Origin: Methanoregulaceae archaeon
GTDB lineage: Archaea > Halobacteriota > Methanomicrobia > Methanomicrobiales > Methanospirillaceae
Direction of reading: 5' to 3'
DNA: 5,736 bases
Assembly (NCBI GenBank): GCA_013331415.1
Contig: DUGL01000160.1
Location: 1 to 5,736, forward strand
Below are positions 1 to 5,736 of the stretch, in pieces. The notes below the pieces were generated by a model, which worked only from the letters and a program-made list of their open reading frames with translations, was not told where the DNA came from and did no database searches. Made by a program: the position numbers and the translations under genes. Every line of letters starts with the position of its first letter. Within the stretch, counting starts at the first letter, position 1.

Positions 1-2
1 GT

Positions 3-39
3 GGATGTTGCATTTTTCCTGCATTCTTTCGGAACATCC
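3..39. repeat. Inverted repeat with nested TGCA pair in the left-edge intergenic stretch
   Basis: GGATGTT at 3-9 is matched by AACATCC at 33-39. This is a perfect 7-bp inverted repeat enclosing 23 bases. Inside it, TGCA at 9-12 and TGCA at 20-23 flank a T5 run at 13-17. The element lies about 30 bases beyond the stop codon of the minus-strand transporter, so it could belong to the end of that transcript or to an unseen gene to the left. The minus-strand copy lacks a downstream T-run, so it is not a convincing terminator for the transporter. A 7-bp match with a long loop can arise by chance. Confidence 0.25.
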
Positions 40-55
40 CCGAGCTCGCAATTGA

Positions 56-75
56 ATCCTGTCTTTATTCAGGAT
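56..75 (-). terminator. Small hairpin over the transporter stop codon, possible weak terminator
   Basis: ATCCTG at 56-61 and CAGGAT at 70-75 form a perfect 6-bp stem with an 8-base AT-rich loop. The stem overlaps the minus-strand transporter's TGA stop at 69-71. On the minus strand no T-run follows, which archaeal termination would normally need, so the role is uncertain. Confidence 0.2.
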
Positions 76-1184
76 ACATGCCTCCTCCCAAACACATTCC
101 ACGGATACCTGACCACAACCATCACCGCCGCAGCCCCCACAATCAGGACCGGTATCGTATAGAGCGCTGTCGTGAGCGAATACATATCGGCAATCATCCC
201 GTTGATCGCCACCCCGATCCCGCCTGCACCGATAGCCACGCCGAGCATCAGGCCGGAAGCCATGCCCACCCGTGAAGGCATTATCTCGTGTGACATCGCG
301 ACGGTCACCGCGAAACTCGACCAGAGGAAGAGCCCGAAGAGGATGAGGGCGAGATAGGAGACCAGCCCGGTCGAACCAAGGAACAGGAACAGGAACGGGA
401 CCGAGCAGAGGAGACTCACGATGGTAAACTCCTTCTTCCCATGCGCATCGGCAATGATCCCACCGCTGATCTGCCCGGCAACCCCGGCGAAGAGCATCAG
501 GGTCATCAGGAGGTTGGCAGTGAAGAGATCGAAACCCCGGGATACCAGGAGCGGCGGGAAGAAGGCGATAGCCGTGAAGACAGCCCATGCCCTGAGCGTG
601 GATGCCGCAAAGAGGGATACCAGCGGGGAGAGAGAGACACGGGGCTGATCGATCCCTGTTCCCGGGTCCGGGGCCGGGTTCTCCCCCGGAGGCAGTACTT
701 TCCGGAGGACAACCGCCATGACCAGCGCGGGGACAATGAGGAGCGTGAGCCCCTGCAGGCCGAACAGGGCAACCACTGCACCGGCAATCAGCGGCCCGAG
801 CGCATACCCGATGTTTCCCCCGACCACGAAGGTCGCGGTGATCCTGCCCCGGTTCACGGTATTGGCTATCCGGCTCACGATCGAGAGAGCGTTCGGGTGA
901 AAACAGGCATGGCCGATGGCCGCGAGCCCGGCGCAGGCGAGGAGGAGGGGGTAGCTTGTCACGACGCCTATGAGACCGATGAACACCGCTGAAATGAGGA
1001 GGCTCGTCGAGACGTGCAGCTGTTTCCCGTGCCGGTCCGAGAGCCAGCCGAAGAACGGCTGGGTTGCCGACGAGGTGAGGTTGTACGAGGTCACCATCAG
1101 CCCGGCGAGAAAGAAGGAGAGCCCCCGGTCGGCAATCAGCAGCGGGAGGACTGCCGGGATCACCGGCATGTAGATGTCGGTCAC
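69..1184 (-). CDS. MFS transporter, fosmidomycin-resistance (Fsr)-like efflux family
   Basis: This is a polytopic inner-membrane transporter, probably a proton-driven drug or metabolite exporter. The readable frame gives 371 residues with about 11-12 hydrophobic helices and a central hydrophilic loop at about 163-185, as expected for two six-helix halves. Family signs are the motif A-like GWLSDRHGK at 46-54 after helix 2, FHPNA at 95-99, GGNIGYALGPL at 122-132 resembling the motif C region, a second GGIIADAHGKK loop at 241-251, and MPSRVGMASGL at 302-312. These match the Fsr-type branch of the MFS; the substrate cannot be read from sequence. The GTG at 1184 is the only ordinary start in the open frame, but no ribosome-binding site precedes it. 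It also leaves out SFAHL, which belongs to the first helix and its conserved His-Asp region. An in-frame TGA lies upstream near 1256. The true start is probably the ATG at 1240, in another frame (see 1185-1240). The gene is transcribed divergently from aglB and has no obvious link to glycosylation. Confidence 0.85.
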   Translation of the reverse strand: MTDIYMPVIPAVLPLLIADRGLSFFLAGLMVTSYNLTSSATQPFFGWLSDRHGKQLHVSTSLLISAVFIGLIGVVTSYPLLLACAGLAAIGHACFHPNALSIVSRIANTVNRGRITATFVVGGNIGYALGPLIAGAVVALFGLQGLTLLIVPALVMAVVLRKVLPPGENPAPDPGTGIDQPRVSLSPLVSLFAASTLRAWAVFTAIAFFPPLLVSRGFDLFTANLLMTLMLFAGVAGQISGGIIADAHGKKEFTIVSLLCSVPFLFLFLGSTGLVSYLALILFGLFLWSSFAVTVAMSHEIMPSRVGMASGLMLGVAIGAGGIGVAINGMIADMYSLTTALYTIPVLIVGAAAVMVVVRYPWNVFGRRHVS

Positions 1185-1240
1185 CAGGTGGGCAAACGAG
1201 AGCGGGTAGATCGATCGATATCCGGGATTCCTCGTTCCAT
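1185..1240 (-). pseudogene. Out-of-frame N-terminal piece of the MFS transporter
   Basis: On the minus strand the ATG at 1240-1238 opens MERGIPDIDR. It then runs out of frame, ending at a TGA near 1181, only about 19 codons long. The transporter frame just downstream reads SIYPLSFAHLVTDIYMP, a normal start to a first Fsr-family helix. The two frames meet in the tandem tetranucleotide (GATC)2GAT at 1209-1219. Adding one four-base unit would join them exactly as MERGIPDIDR-SIYPLSFAHL; deleting two bases would also restore the frame. The piece is therefore best read as the displaced beginning of the transporter gene, arising by repeat slippage or by a sequence or assembly error. The ribosome-binding site for this ATG is weak (AGGGTGA about 13 bases upstream). 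Confidence 0.55.
1209..1219. repeat. GATC tandem repeat (2.75 copies)
   Basis: The bases at 1209-1219 are GATCGATCGAT, and 1210-1219 is a self-complementary ATCGATCGAT. It sits exactly at the point where the transporter reading frame appears to shift. Short tetranucleotide repeats can slip, but 2.75 copies is fewer than typical phase-variable tracts. Confidence 0.6.
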
Positions 1241-1431
1241 CAGCCAGGAGTGCTCACCCTGCTTAATGGTTCTTGTCCATAGGTTTTGATACTGCTGGAT
1301 ATTCTCCCTGCTGAAAATGTGCTTGTCCGTCTGTATTCTTTTCCTACACTACCAAGGATTATTCCTGGATTCTGGGTGAATTGCCAATCTTTTTCATGGA
1401 GTAACCAGAAAAGTCATGGTGTGAATCACCG
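1241..1431. promoter_or_regulatory. Divergent intergenic region between the transporter and aglB
   Basis: These 191 bases separate the minus-strand transporter from plus-strand aglB and must hold the promoters for both if neither has a remote one. The stretch is clearly richer in A and T than the flanking genes. I looked for an archaeal TATA box (TTTATATA-like) with a purine-rich BRE in both directions and found none convincing; TGATACTGC, GGATATTC and TGTATTC are only weak matches. On the minus strand, the frame of the ATG at 1240 stays open upstream to a TAG near 1343 without another ATG, GTG or TTG, so I treat that as untranslated. Confidence 0.45.
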
Positions 1432-1436
1432 GTGAT
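1425..1436. promoter_or_regulatory. Perfect 12-bp palindrome over the aglB start codon
   Basis: ATCACCGGTGAT at 1425-1436 is fully self-complementary and contains the GTG start at 1432-1434. A second GGTG at 1418-1421 can pair with the CACC at 1427-1430 to make a small hairpin just before the start. The same GGTGTGA at 1418-1424 is the only plausible ribosome-binding site, about 7 bases upstream. A protein operator or translation control by competing structures are both possible; neither is demonstrated. Confidence 0.35.
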
Positions 1437-3981
1437 ACCGCATCTGTCAAAACCCCGGCTCATTGTCCTGATTGCCCTGGCGGCGGTCATCCTCATCTCA
1501 CTCGTGCTCCGCGTTCTCCCCTGGTTCCAGATGGATTTTGAAACCCTCAGGCTGCTGGGTGACCCCGATGTGTGGTACAACTACCGGCAGATTGAGATCA
1601 TGGTCTCAGACTTCCCCCGGTATGCCTGGTTTGATCCCATGACCGCGTATCCTGTCGGGAAACATCTTGACTGGGGCCCCCTCTTCCCCCTGATCGCTTC
1701 GGTCCTCTGCCTGGCAGCCGGGGCTGGTTCCCGGGTTGCAATTATCTCAGTCTCATCATGGCTGCCGGTTCTCTTCGGTATCCTGATGATCCCGGTGGTA
1801 TTCCTCATCGTCCGGCTGATTGCCGGGTGGAAGGCAGGGATCATTGCTGCCTTCTTCATCGCCGTTGTCTCGGGCGAGTACTTCTACCGGACCATGGCCG
1901 GGGTTGTCGACCATCATGCGGCCGAGATCTTCTTTTCCACTGTCTTCTGCCTCTGCTACATCTATACCATCCGGCGAGCGTCCGAACAGGAGACGGATTT
2001 CAGGAACCCTGCATCGGTGCTACCCCTCCTCATACCCGCGGGTCTCGCAGGTATTGCTCTGGCTGCAGGACTGGCGGTCATGCCCACGGTCCTGATCTTT
2101 GCCCTGATAGCTGCCCTCTATACGCTCTTCCAGTGCATCCGGAATACCTTCCAGGGGAAAAGGAATGACTACCTTGTCATCCTCAACGGAATCATCGCTG
2201 CCTGTGCGATTGCCGGTCTCGCAATTATCGGTCCCCGGTCCCCGGTCTACAGCCTGACAACCTACTCCCCTGCCCTGATCCATGCCTGTATCCTGCTGCT
2301 GTGCGGGACGATCCTCCTCTGGGTCTATTCCCTCGCCGCTCGGGAGAAACCGTGGGTCTTCATCGGACTTATTATCGGGACCATTGCTGCAGCCATAGTC
2401 GCATCCCTGGTCATTGACACATCGTTCTTCAGTTCAGGGGTGAACGTGTTTTCAACATTCTTCGGGCAGAGCTACGGGGAGTTTCCCATCGAAGAACTGA
2501 AACCATGGTCACTCTGGGGGATGTGGGGGAGCTTCAATATCGGGATCATCATCGCGGCGATCGGTTTTGTGCTGCTTGCGTACCGGTTCTGGAAGAAGGG
2601 ATGTCCGGCCCACCTGTTTGTGCTTGTCTGGGGTGCGGTTGTGGTCCTGGCAACGATACAGCATTCACGGTTTGAATACTACAGTGCGGTCCCCATCGTC
2701 ATTTCTGCAGCCTTTTTCCTCGGCTATGCGTTTATTTTCGATGAACCCGGAACCGCCGCCAAGCCCGGCAGTGCGGCTTCCAGCGACCACAAGGGGAAGA
2801 AAGAGCGGAAGAAGAGGAAGGATATGCCGGGTGCGAAGTCGCGGGGAGGTATTCTTCCAAACCTGGAGGGCACCGGAACGTCATTTGTCCTGGCCTGCGT
2901 GGTGATATTCTGCGGAGCATCCCTCCTCTCCGATTACTCGGTTGCAACAACGGCGGGAAATGCCCTGATACCGCAGCAGTGGACCGGGGTTTTGGAATGG
3001 ATTGAAGATGAAACGCCTGATCCGGGAGTGCCCTATCTCGGCCCCTATCCTTCAGAAGGATGGGAGTACCCTCCTGAATCGTATGGCGTCCTCTCATGGT
3101 GGGATTACGGTCACTGGATAACGTTTGTCTCCGGGAGAATCCCGGTCACGAACCCGTTCCAGGACAATGTCAGATCTGCGTCTGCATATTTCTTCGCTGC
3201 AACGGAGCCTGCTGCGAACCGGCTTGCAGACCGGCTGGGGGCACGGTACATCATCACCGACTGGAAGATGGTGGAATCCAAGTTCCCGGCAATGGTTGTA
3301 TGGTACAACAGCTCCCTTGCAGATACCTACTACCTCCAGGAATTCCTGGTCCCTGCCGGGGGAGAAGGGGGGAACCCGACACGGGTCACGCTCTATAAGG
3401 CCCCCTATTACCAGACGATGGTGAGCAGGCTGCACAATTTCGACGGTTCGATGACCGGACCGGATACCGTTGTGTACCTTGAGTATGATACTCCCCGGAC
3501 CCGGAGCGGTATACCTGCAGTTACCCGCTACGAGGTCCTCGACCCAGTATCTGCTCGCGGGATGCTGGCCCGCTTTGAAGCTGATCCACCCGATGGAAAA
3601 GGAGCGCTCATTACAAATACCGGTCCTGATGCATCTGCCGATACCGTCAGTGCACTCCGCCACTATCGGCTCGTCTATGAACAGGCGGAGGAGGATGGAG
3701 CGGGATACAACCTTTCCCAATCGGTGAAAGTATTTGAATATGTTCAGGGTGCAGAACTGGAAGGTGAAGGAGTCATTGAGGTTACCCTGGAGACGAACCT
3801 CGGCCGGACTATCATCTATCGCCAGGAAAGTGTGGACGGCACCTTCATCCTCCCGTACGCGACACGGGATAATCCATACCCGGTGAAGACGGCCGGCCCC
3901 TATCGTCTCGTTGACACGGGGAGGACGGTCGAGGTCACGGATCAGGCCGTGAGAGAGGGAAGTGCTGTCGGGCGGGAGTGA
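1432..3981 (+). CDS. aglB: Oligosaccharyltransferase catalytic subunit (STT3/AglB family)
   Basis: This membrane enzyme moves a lipid-linked glycan onto Asn of Asn-X-Ser/Thr sites in exported proteins; in archaea a single AglB subunit suffices. The 849 residues show the classic build: a multi-helix N-terminal half (about 13 helices, first at 9-30, last at about 483-503) and a soluble extracytoplasmic C-terminal domain from about 505. The first loop carries the DPD metal motif (D44, D46). DHHAAE at 160-165 matches the second metal site (D160, H162). FPIEE at 351-355 fits the TIXE-type loop glutamate (E355). The WWDYG sequon-binding signature is at 556-560, and D610-x-x-M613 followed by K617 fits a DK/DM-type motif. 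A lysine-rich stretch near 454-463 (KGKKERKKRK) lies on a predicted cytoplasmic loop. Two sequons, N626 and N760, lie in its own soluble domain. The GTG start is the only one available after an in-frame TAA at 1402. Weaker alternatives such as a bacterial PglB are disfavoured by size and motif set. The build resembles the AglB class associated with archaeosortase A (recalled as TIGR04154). Confidence 0.96.
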   Translation: MIPHLSKPRLIVLIALAAVILISLVLRVLPWFQMDFETLRLLGDPDVWYNYRQIEIMVSDFPRYAWFDPMTAYPVGKHLDWGPLFPLIASVLCLAAGAGSRVAIISVSSWLPVLFGILMIPVVFLIVRLIAGWKAGIIAAFFIAVVSGEYFYRTMAGVVDHHAAEIFFSTVFCLCYIYTIRRASEQETDFRNPASVLPLLIPAGLAGIALAAGLAVMPTVLIFALIAALYTLFQCIRNTFQGKRNDYLVILNGIIAACAIAGLAIIGPRSPVYSLTTYSPALIHACILLLCGTILLWVYSLAAREKPWVFIGLIIGTIAAAIVASLVIDTSFFSSGVNVFSTFFGQSYGEFPIEELKPWSLWGMWGSFNIGIIIAAIGFVLLAYRFWKKGCPAHLFVLVWGAVVVLATIQHSRFEYYSAVPIVISAAFFLGYAFIFDEPGTAAKPGSAASSDHKGKKERKKRKDMPGAKSRGGILPNLEGTGTSFVLACVVIFCGASLLSDYSVATTAGNALIPQQWTGVLEWIEDETPDPGVPYLGPYPSEGWEYPPESYGVLSWWDYGHWITFVSGRIPVTNPFQDNVRSASAYFFAATEPAANRLADRLGARYIITDWKMVESKFPAMVVWYNSSLADTYYLQEFLVPAGGEGGNPTRVTLYKAPYYQTMVSRLHNFDGSMTGPDTVVYLEYDTPRTRSGIPAVTRYEVLDPVSARGMLARFEADPPDGKGALITNTGPDASADTVSALRHYRLVYEQAEEDGAGYNLSQSVKVFEYVQGAELEGEGVIEVTLETNLGRTIIYRQESVDGTFILPYATRDNPYPVKTAGPYRLVDTGRTVEVTDQAVREGSAVGRE

Positions 3982-4035
3982 TTGACTCCCCGAGCCCGGG
4001 ATGCAATCTGAAAAATGCGGGGGGAACCTTGTTCA

Positions 4036-4052
4036 GCAGGGATCCGACCTGC
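4036..4052 (+). other. Small hairpin between aglB and the GT2 gene
   Basis: GCAGG at 4036-4040 and CCTGC at 4048-4052 form a perfect 5-bp stem with a 7-base loop, followed by pyrimidine-rich CCTACTCTCT. It lies 55 bases after the aglB stop. There is no T-run, so it could be a weak terminator, an mRNA processing site or chance. Confidence 0.2.
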
Positions 4053-4074
4053 CCTACTCTCTATAGGAATCATT

Positions 4075-4140
4075 ATGCAGATTCGGGCCGGAATTGTTGG
4101 GTACTACCGCTCTGGAGACAGGTGCGGGTGCCCTGGTTAA
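4075..4140 (+). CDS. Possible 21-codon leader ORF ahead of the GT2 gene
   Basis: An ATG at 4075 opens 21 codons (beginning MQIRAGIVGYYRSG) and ends in TAA at 4138-4140, 19 bases before the GT2 start. TAAGGAAT-like purines are lacking; AGGAA at 4065-4069 sits 5 bases before the ATG and could serve as a ribosome-binding site. The peptide is basic with two cysteines near its end and matches nothing I recognise. The 178-bp gap at 3982-4159 otherwise holds only the small hairpin and a poor TATA-like CTATAG at 4061-4066. Most likely this is a chance ORF, with a small possibility of a translated leader. Confidence 0.15.
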   Translation: MQIRAGIVGYYRSGDRCGCPG

Positions 4141-4147
4141 TGCGGGC

Positions 4148-4153
4148 AGGTGA
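4148..4153 (+). promoter_or_regulatory. Shine-Dalgarno site that fixes the GT2 start
   Basis: AGGTGA at 4148-4153 matches the archaeal anti-Shine-Dalgarno core well and lies 6 bases before the GTG at 4160. This makes that GTG the start despite a nearby out-of-frame ATG at 4140. Confidence 0.7.
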
Positions 4154-4159
4154 ACCCTG

Positions 4160-5305
4160 GTGGACGATACACGACAACCTGATATTTCTGTCATTCTTCC
4201 GGCCCTCAACGAGGAAGCGACCATCGGCATCTGTATCCTGAAGATACGGCAGGCGTTCGAAACGATGGGAGTCCGGGGAGAGATCATCGTCGCAGACTCG
4301 TCCAGCGATGCCACGCCTGAGATTGCCCGGGCAGCCGGGGCGGTCGTGGTCCACCCGGTACACCGGGGGTATGGTGCAGCCTACCTGGAAGGGTTCGCCC
4401 ATGCCCGCGGCAGGTACATCGTGATCGGGGATGCTGACAATACCTACGATTTCCTGGAGATCCCGCTGCTCATCCGGGAGCTTGAGGAGGGCGCCGATTT
4501 CGTGATAGGATCCCGGTTCCGGGGCGAGATAAAACCGGGAGCAATGATCCCGCTCCACCGGTATATCGGGAACCCCTCCCTCACCTGGGTCCTCAACCGG
4601 GTTTTTTCGACCCGGTTCTCTGATACGCACAGCGGGTTTCGTGCAATCCGGGCTGATGCCCTCCGGCGGCTGAACCTGCAGAGCTGGGGGATGGAGTTTG
4701 CCTCCGAGATGCTGGTCAGGGCGTCACGGGAAGGTCTCAAAATAACCGAGGTTCCGATCACCTATTCGCACCGGGAGACCCCCTCCAAGCTTTCAAGTTT
4801 CACGGACGGGTGGCGGCACCTCCGGTTCATCCTCCTCCTCAAACCCATGCCGTTCCTCACGCTGCCCGGTATACTCTGCAGCATCTTCGGCCTCTTCATG
4901 ATGGCAGCGTTCTATGCCTCGACAGATGCTCCTGCCGGGCGGACCCACTCCTTTATTCTCGGGGCCCTGCTCGCAACAGGCGGGTTGCAGCTCCTGCTCT
5001 TCGGGGTGATGATCAAAGTATATTCTGCCGTGCATGGGTTTGAGAAGCGGGAGGGGTTCGTGGAGACCCTGCTCAACTACCAGAACCTGGAAAAATTCCT
5101 GGCCGCTGGGGCCGTCCTCGTCCTCATCGGACTGGGGGTCGGGGGACTCATCTTCCTGGACTGGGTACGGTCAGGTTTCGGCCCGCTCTCCCAGATCACG
5201 AATGCGGTGTTATCCCTCTCCCTGATCATCATCGGCCTCCAGATCGCCTTCATGGCGGTGTTCATCAGTATGATGTGTCTCAATGACGAGAATGCTTCTT
5301 CATAG
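4160..5305 (+). CDS. Family 2 glycosyltransferase with C-terminal membrane domain (dolichyl-phosphate sugar transferase-like)
   Basis: This enzyme probably moves a sugar from a nucleotide donor to a polyprenyl/dolichyl phosphate or a lipid-linked glycan at the cytoplasmic face. The 381 residues start with a GT-A fold: LPALNEE at 13-19, the nucleotide-binding ADSSSDAT at 45-52, the metal-binding DAD at 91-93, and the acceptor-region SDTHSGFRA at 154-162 followed by GMEFASEML at 177-185. From about 230 come four hydrophobic segments (about 231-252, 264-288, 312-334, 346-371), so the tail anchors it in the membrane. Bactoprenol or dolichol glucosyltransferases of the GtrB/DPM type share the N-terminal motifs but usually have fewer or no tail helices. 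A four-helix tail next to aglB recalls a GT2 group tied to archaeosortase A organisms (recalled as TIGR04182). The sugar is not readable from sequence. The GTG start is backed by a strong ribosome-binding site. The next gene starts 9 bases after the stop, so the two are probably co-transcribed. Confidence 0.93.
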   Translation: MDDTRQPDISVILPALNEEATIGICILKIRQAFETMGVRGEIIVADSSSDATPEIARAAGAVVVHPVHRGYGAAYLEGFAHARGRYIVIGDADNTYDFLEIPLLIRELEEGADFVIGSRFRGEIKPGAMIPLHRYIGNPSLTWVLNRVFSTRFSDTHSGFRAIRADALRRLNLQSWGMEFASEMLVRASREGLKITEVPITYSHRETPSKLSSFTDGWRHLRFILLLKPMPFLTLPGILCSIFGLFMMAAFYASTDAPAGRTHSFILGALLATGGLQLLLFGVMIKVYSAVHGFEKREGFVETLLNYQNLEKFLAAGAVLVLIGLGVGGLIFLDWVRSGFGPLSQITNAVLSLSLIIIGLQIAFMAVFISMMCLNDENASS

Positions 5306-5314
5306 GGTATCCTG

Positions 5315-5736
5315 ATGCGGATCGCGTACGTGTACGATGCGGTGTACCCGTACATCATGGGGGGTGTCGAGCGGCGGGTCTGGGAGCTATCCCGGCGACT
5401 TGCAGGACGCGGGCATGATGTCCACCTCTACGGGATGCAGTGGTGGGCGGGTGATCCGGATATCGAACGGGAAGGGGTGCACCTTCATGGCACCTGCCGG
5501 CCGCTGCCGCTCTACCGGAAGGGAAGGCGGACGTTCTTTCCCGCGTTGCTCTTCGCGGCAAGTCTCGTTGTCCCTCTCTCCCGGAAGCAGTTCGATATCA
5601 TCGACTGCCAGCACTTTCCCTACCTCTCAGCGCTCACAACGCTTGTCGCCGGCAGGCTTGCCGGATCCCGGATCGTGGTAACCTGGCACGAGGTGTGGGG
5701 GGACTACTGGTATGACTACCTGGGTATGCCGGGAGC
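5315..5736 (+). CDS. Family 4 glycosyltransferase, N-terminal part (runs off the window)
   Basis: An ATG at 5315 opens a frame that stays open for 140 codons to the window edge, so only the N-terminal domain is visible. The start MRIAYVYDAVYPYIMGGVERRVWELSRR-type layout (a beta strand, then a glycine loop GGVE at residues 17-20, then an amphipathic helix) and RGHDVHLYG near 32-40 are typical of GT-B fold retaining glycosyltransferases of family 4. FDIIDCQHFPY at about 94-104 and VVTWHEVWGDYW near 122-133 fit the second and third strands of the acceptor domain. The donor domain with the EX7E motif lies outside. It starts 9 bases after the GT2 stop, with AGGGT at 5304-5308 as a modest ribosome-binding site, so it is likely in one operon with the GT2. 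It probably adds a later sugar to the lipid-linked glycan that AglB transfers; this role rests on context only. Confidence 0.9.
   Translation, partial: MRIAYVYDAVYPYIMGGVERRVWELSRRLAGRGHDVHLYGMQWWAGDPDIEREGVHLHGTCRPLPLYRKGRRTFFPALLFAASLVVPLSRKQFDIIDCQHFPYLSALTTLVAGRLAGSRIVVTWHEVWGDYWYDYLGMPG

Noticed and set aside
441..992. 183-codon open frame on the plus strand opposite the transporter
   Set aside because: It is the complement of a clear MFS coding sequence. The translation is highly charged (Glu, Arg, Gly) and low in hydrophobic residues, typical of a shadow frame.
1241..1343. Open minus-strand frame upstream of the ATG at 1240 (reads HIFSRENIQQYQNLWTR) as an extra gene or an N-terminal extension
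   Set aside because: It looks protein-like, but it has no ATG, GTG or TTG start after the TAG near 1343, and its base composition is that of the intergenic region. A stretch of this length is common by chance.
1416..1424. ATG at 1416 as the aglB start
   Set aside because: It is out of frame with aglB and meets TGA after two codons.
3094..3720. 208-codon open frame on the minus strand inside aglB
   Set aside because: It lies wholly antisense to the soluble domain of a confidently identified AglB that includes WWDYG. Its translation is rich in Arg, Gly and Pro with no recognisable domain, as expected from GC-biased third positions.
4073..4630. 185-codon open frame on the minus strand opposite the GT2 start
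   Set aside because: It covers the conserved GT2 catalytic motifs on the other strand and has no recognisable features of its own.
1..5736. CRISPR arrays, insertion sequences, tRNA or rRNA genes
   Set aside because: No regularly spaced repeats, transposase motifs, terminal inverted repeats or tRNA-like cloverleaf were seen when reading both strands.

Overview
The window looks like a chromosomal segment of a methanogenic archaeon, most plausibly in the Methanomicrobiales (Methanoregula/Methanosphaerula-like). This is inferred from the archaeal-type AglB oligosaccharyltransferase, the moderately high GC content, the GTG starts and the GGTGA-type ribosome-binding site. No rRNA or other decisive marker is present, so the placement is tentative.

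Layout: (1) 1-68, a short non-coding stretch with a long-range inverted repeat. (2) 69 to about 1184 on the minus strand, a major facilitator superfamily transporter of the fosmidomycin-resistance type. Its natural N-terminus appears to lie in another frame, across a GATC tandem repeat at 1209-1219, so the gene may be frameshifted. (3) About 1241-1431, a divergent intergenic region ending in a perfect 12-bp palindrome that covers the aglB start codon. (4) 1432-3981 on the plus strand, a full-length STT3/AglB oligosaccharyltransferase. (5) 3982-4159, a 178-bp gap with a small hairpin and a 21-codon mini-ORF. (6) 4160-5305 on the plus strand, a family 2 glycosyltransferase with a four-helix membrane tail. 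(7) 5315 to the window end on the plus strand, the N-terminal part of a family 4 (GT-B) glycosyltransferase.

The three plus-strand genes form an N-glycosylation module. The GT2 and GT4 enzymes probably build a glycan on a lipid (dolichol-phosphate-type) carrier on the cytoplasmic side of the membrane. AglB then transfers the finished glycan to Asn-X-Ser/Thr sites of exported proteins such as S-layer proteins or archaellins. From memory, an AglB and a GT2 of this build occur together in archaea that use the archaeosortase A/PGF-CTERM surface-anchoring system. No archaeosortase is seen here.

I found no CRISPR array, insertion sequence, tRNA or rRNA. I see no clearly undescribed system. The best leads are the N-terminal frameshift of the transporter and the palindrome on the aglB start.
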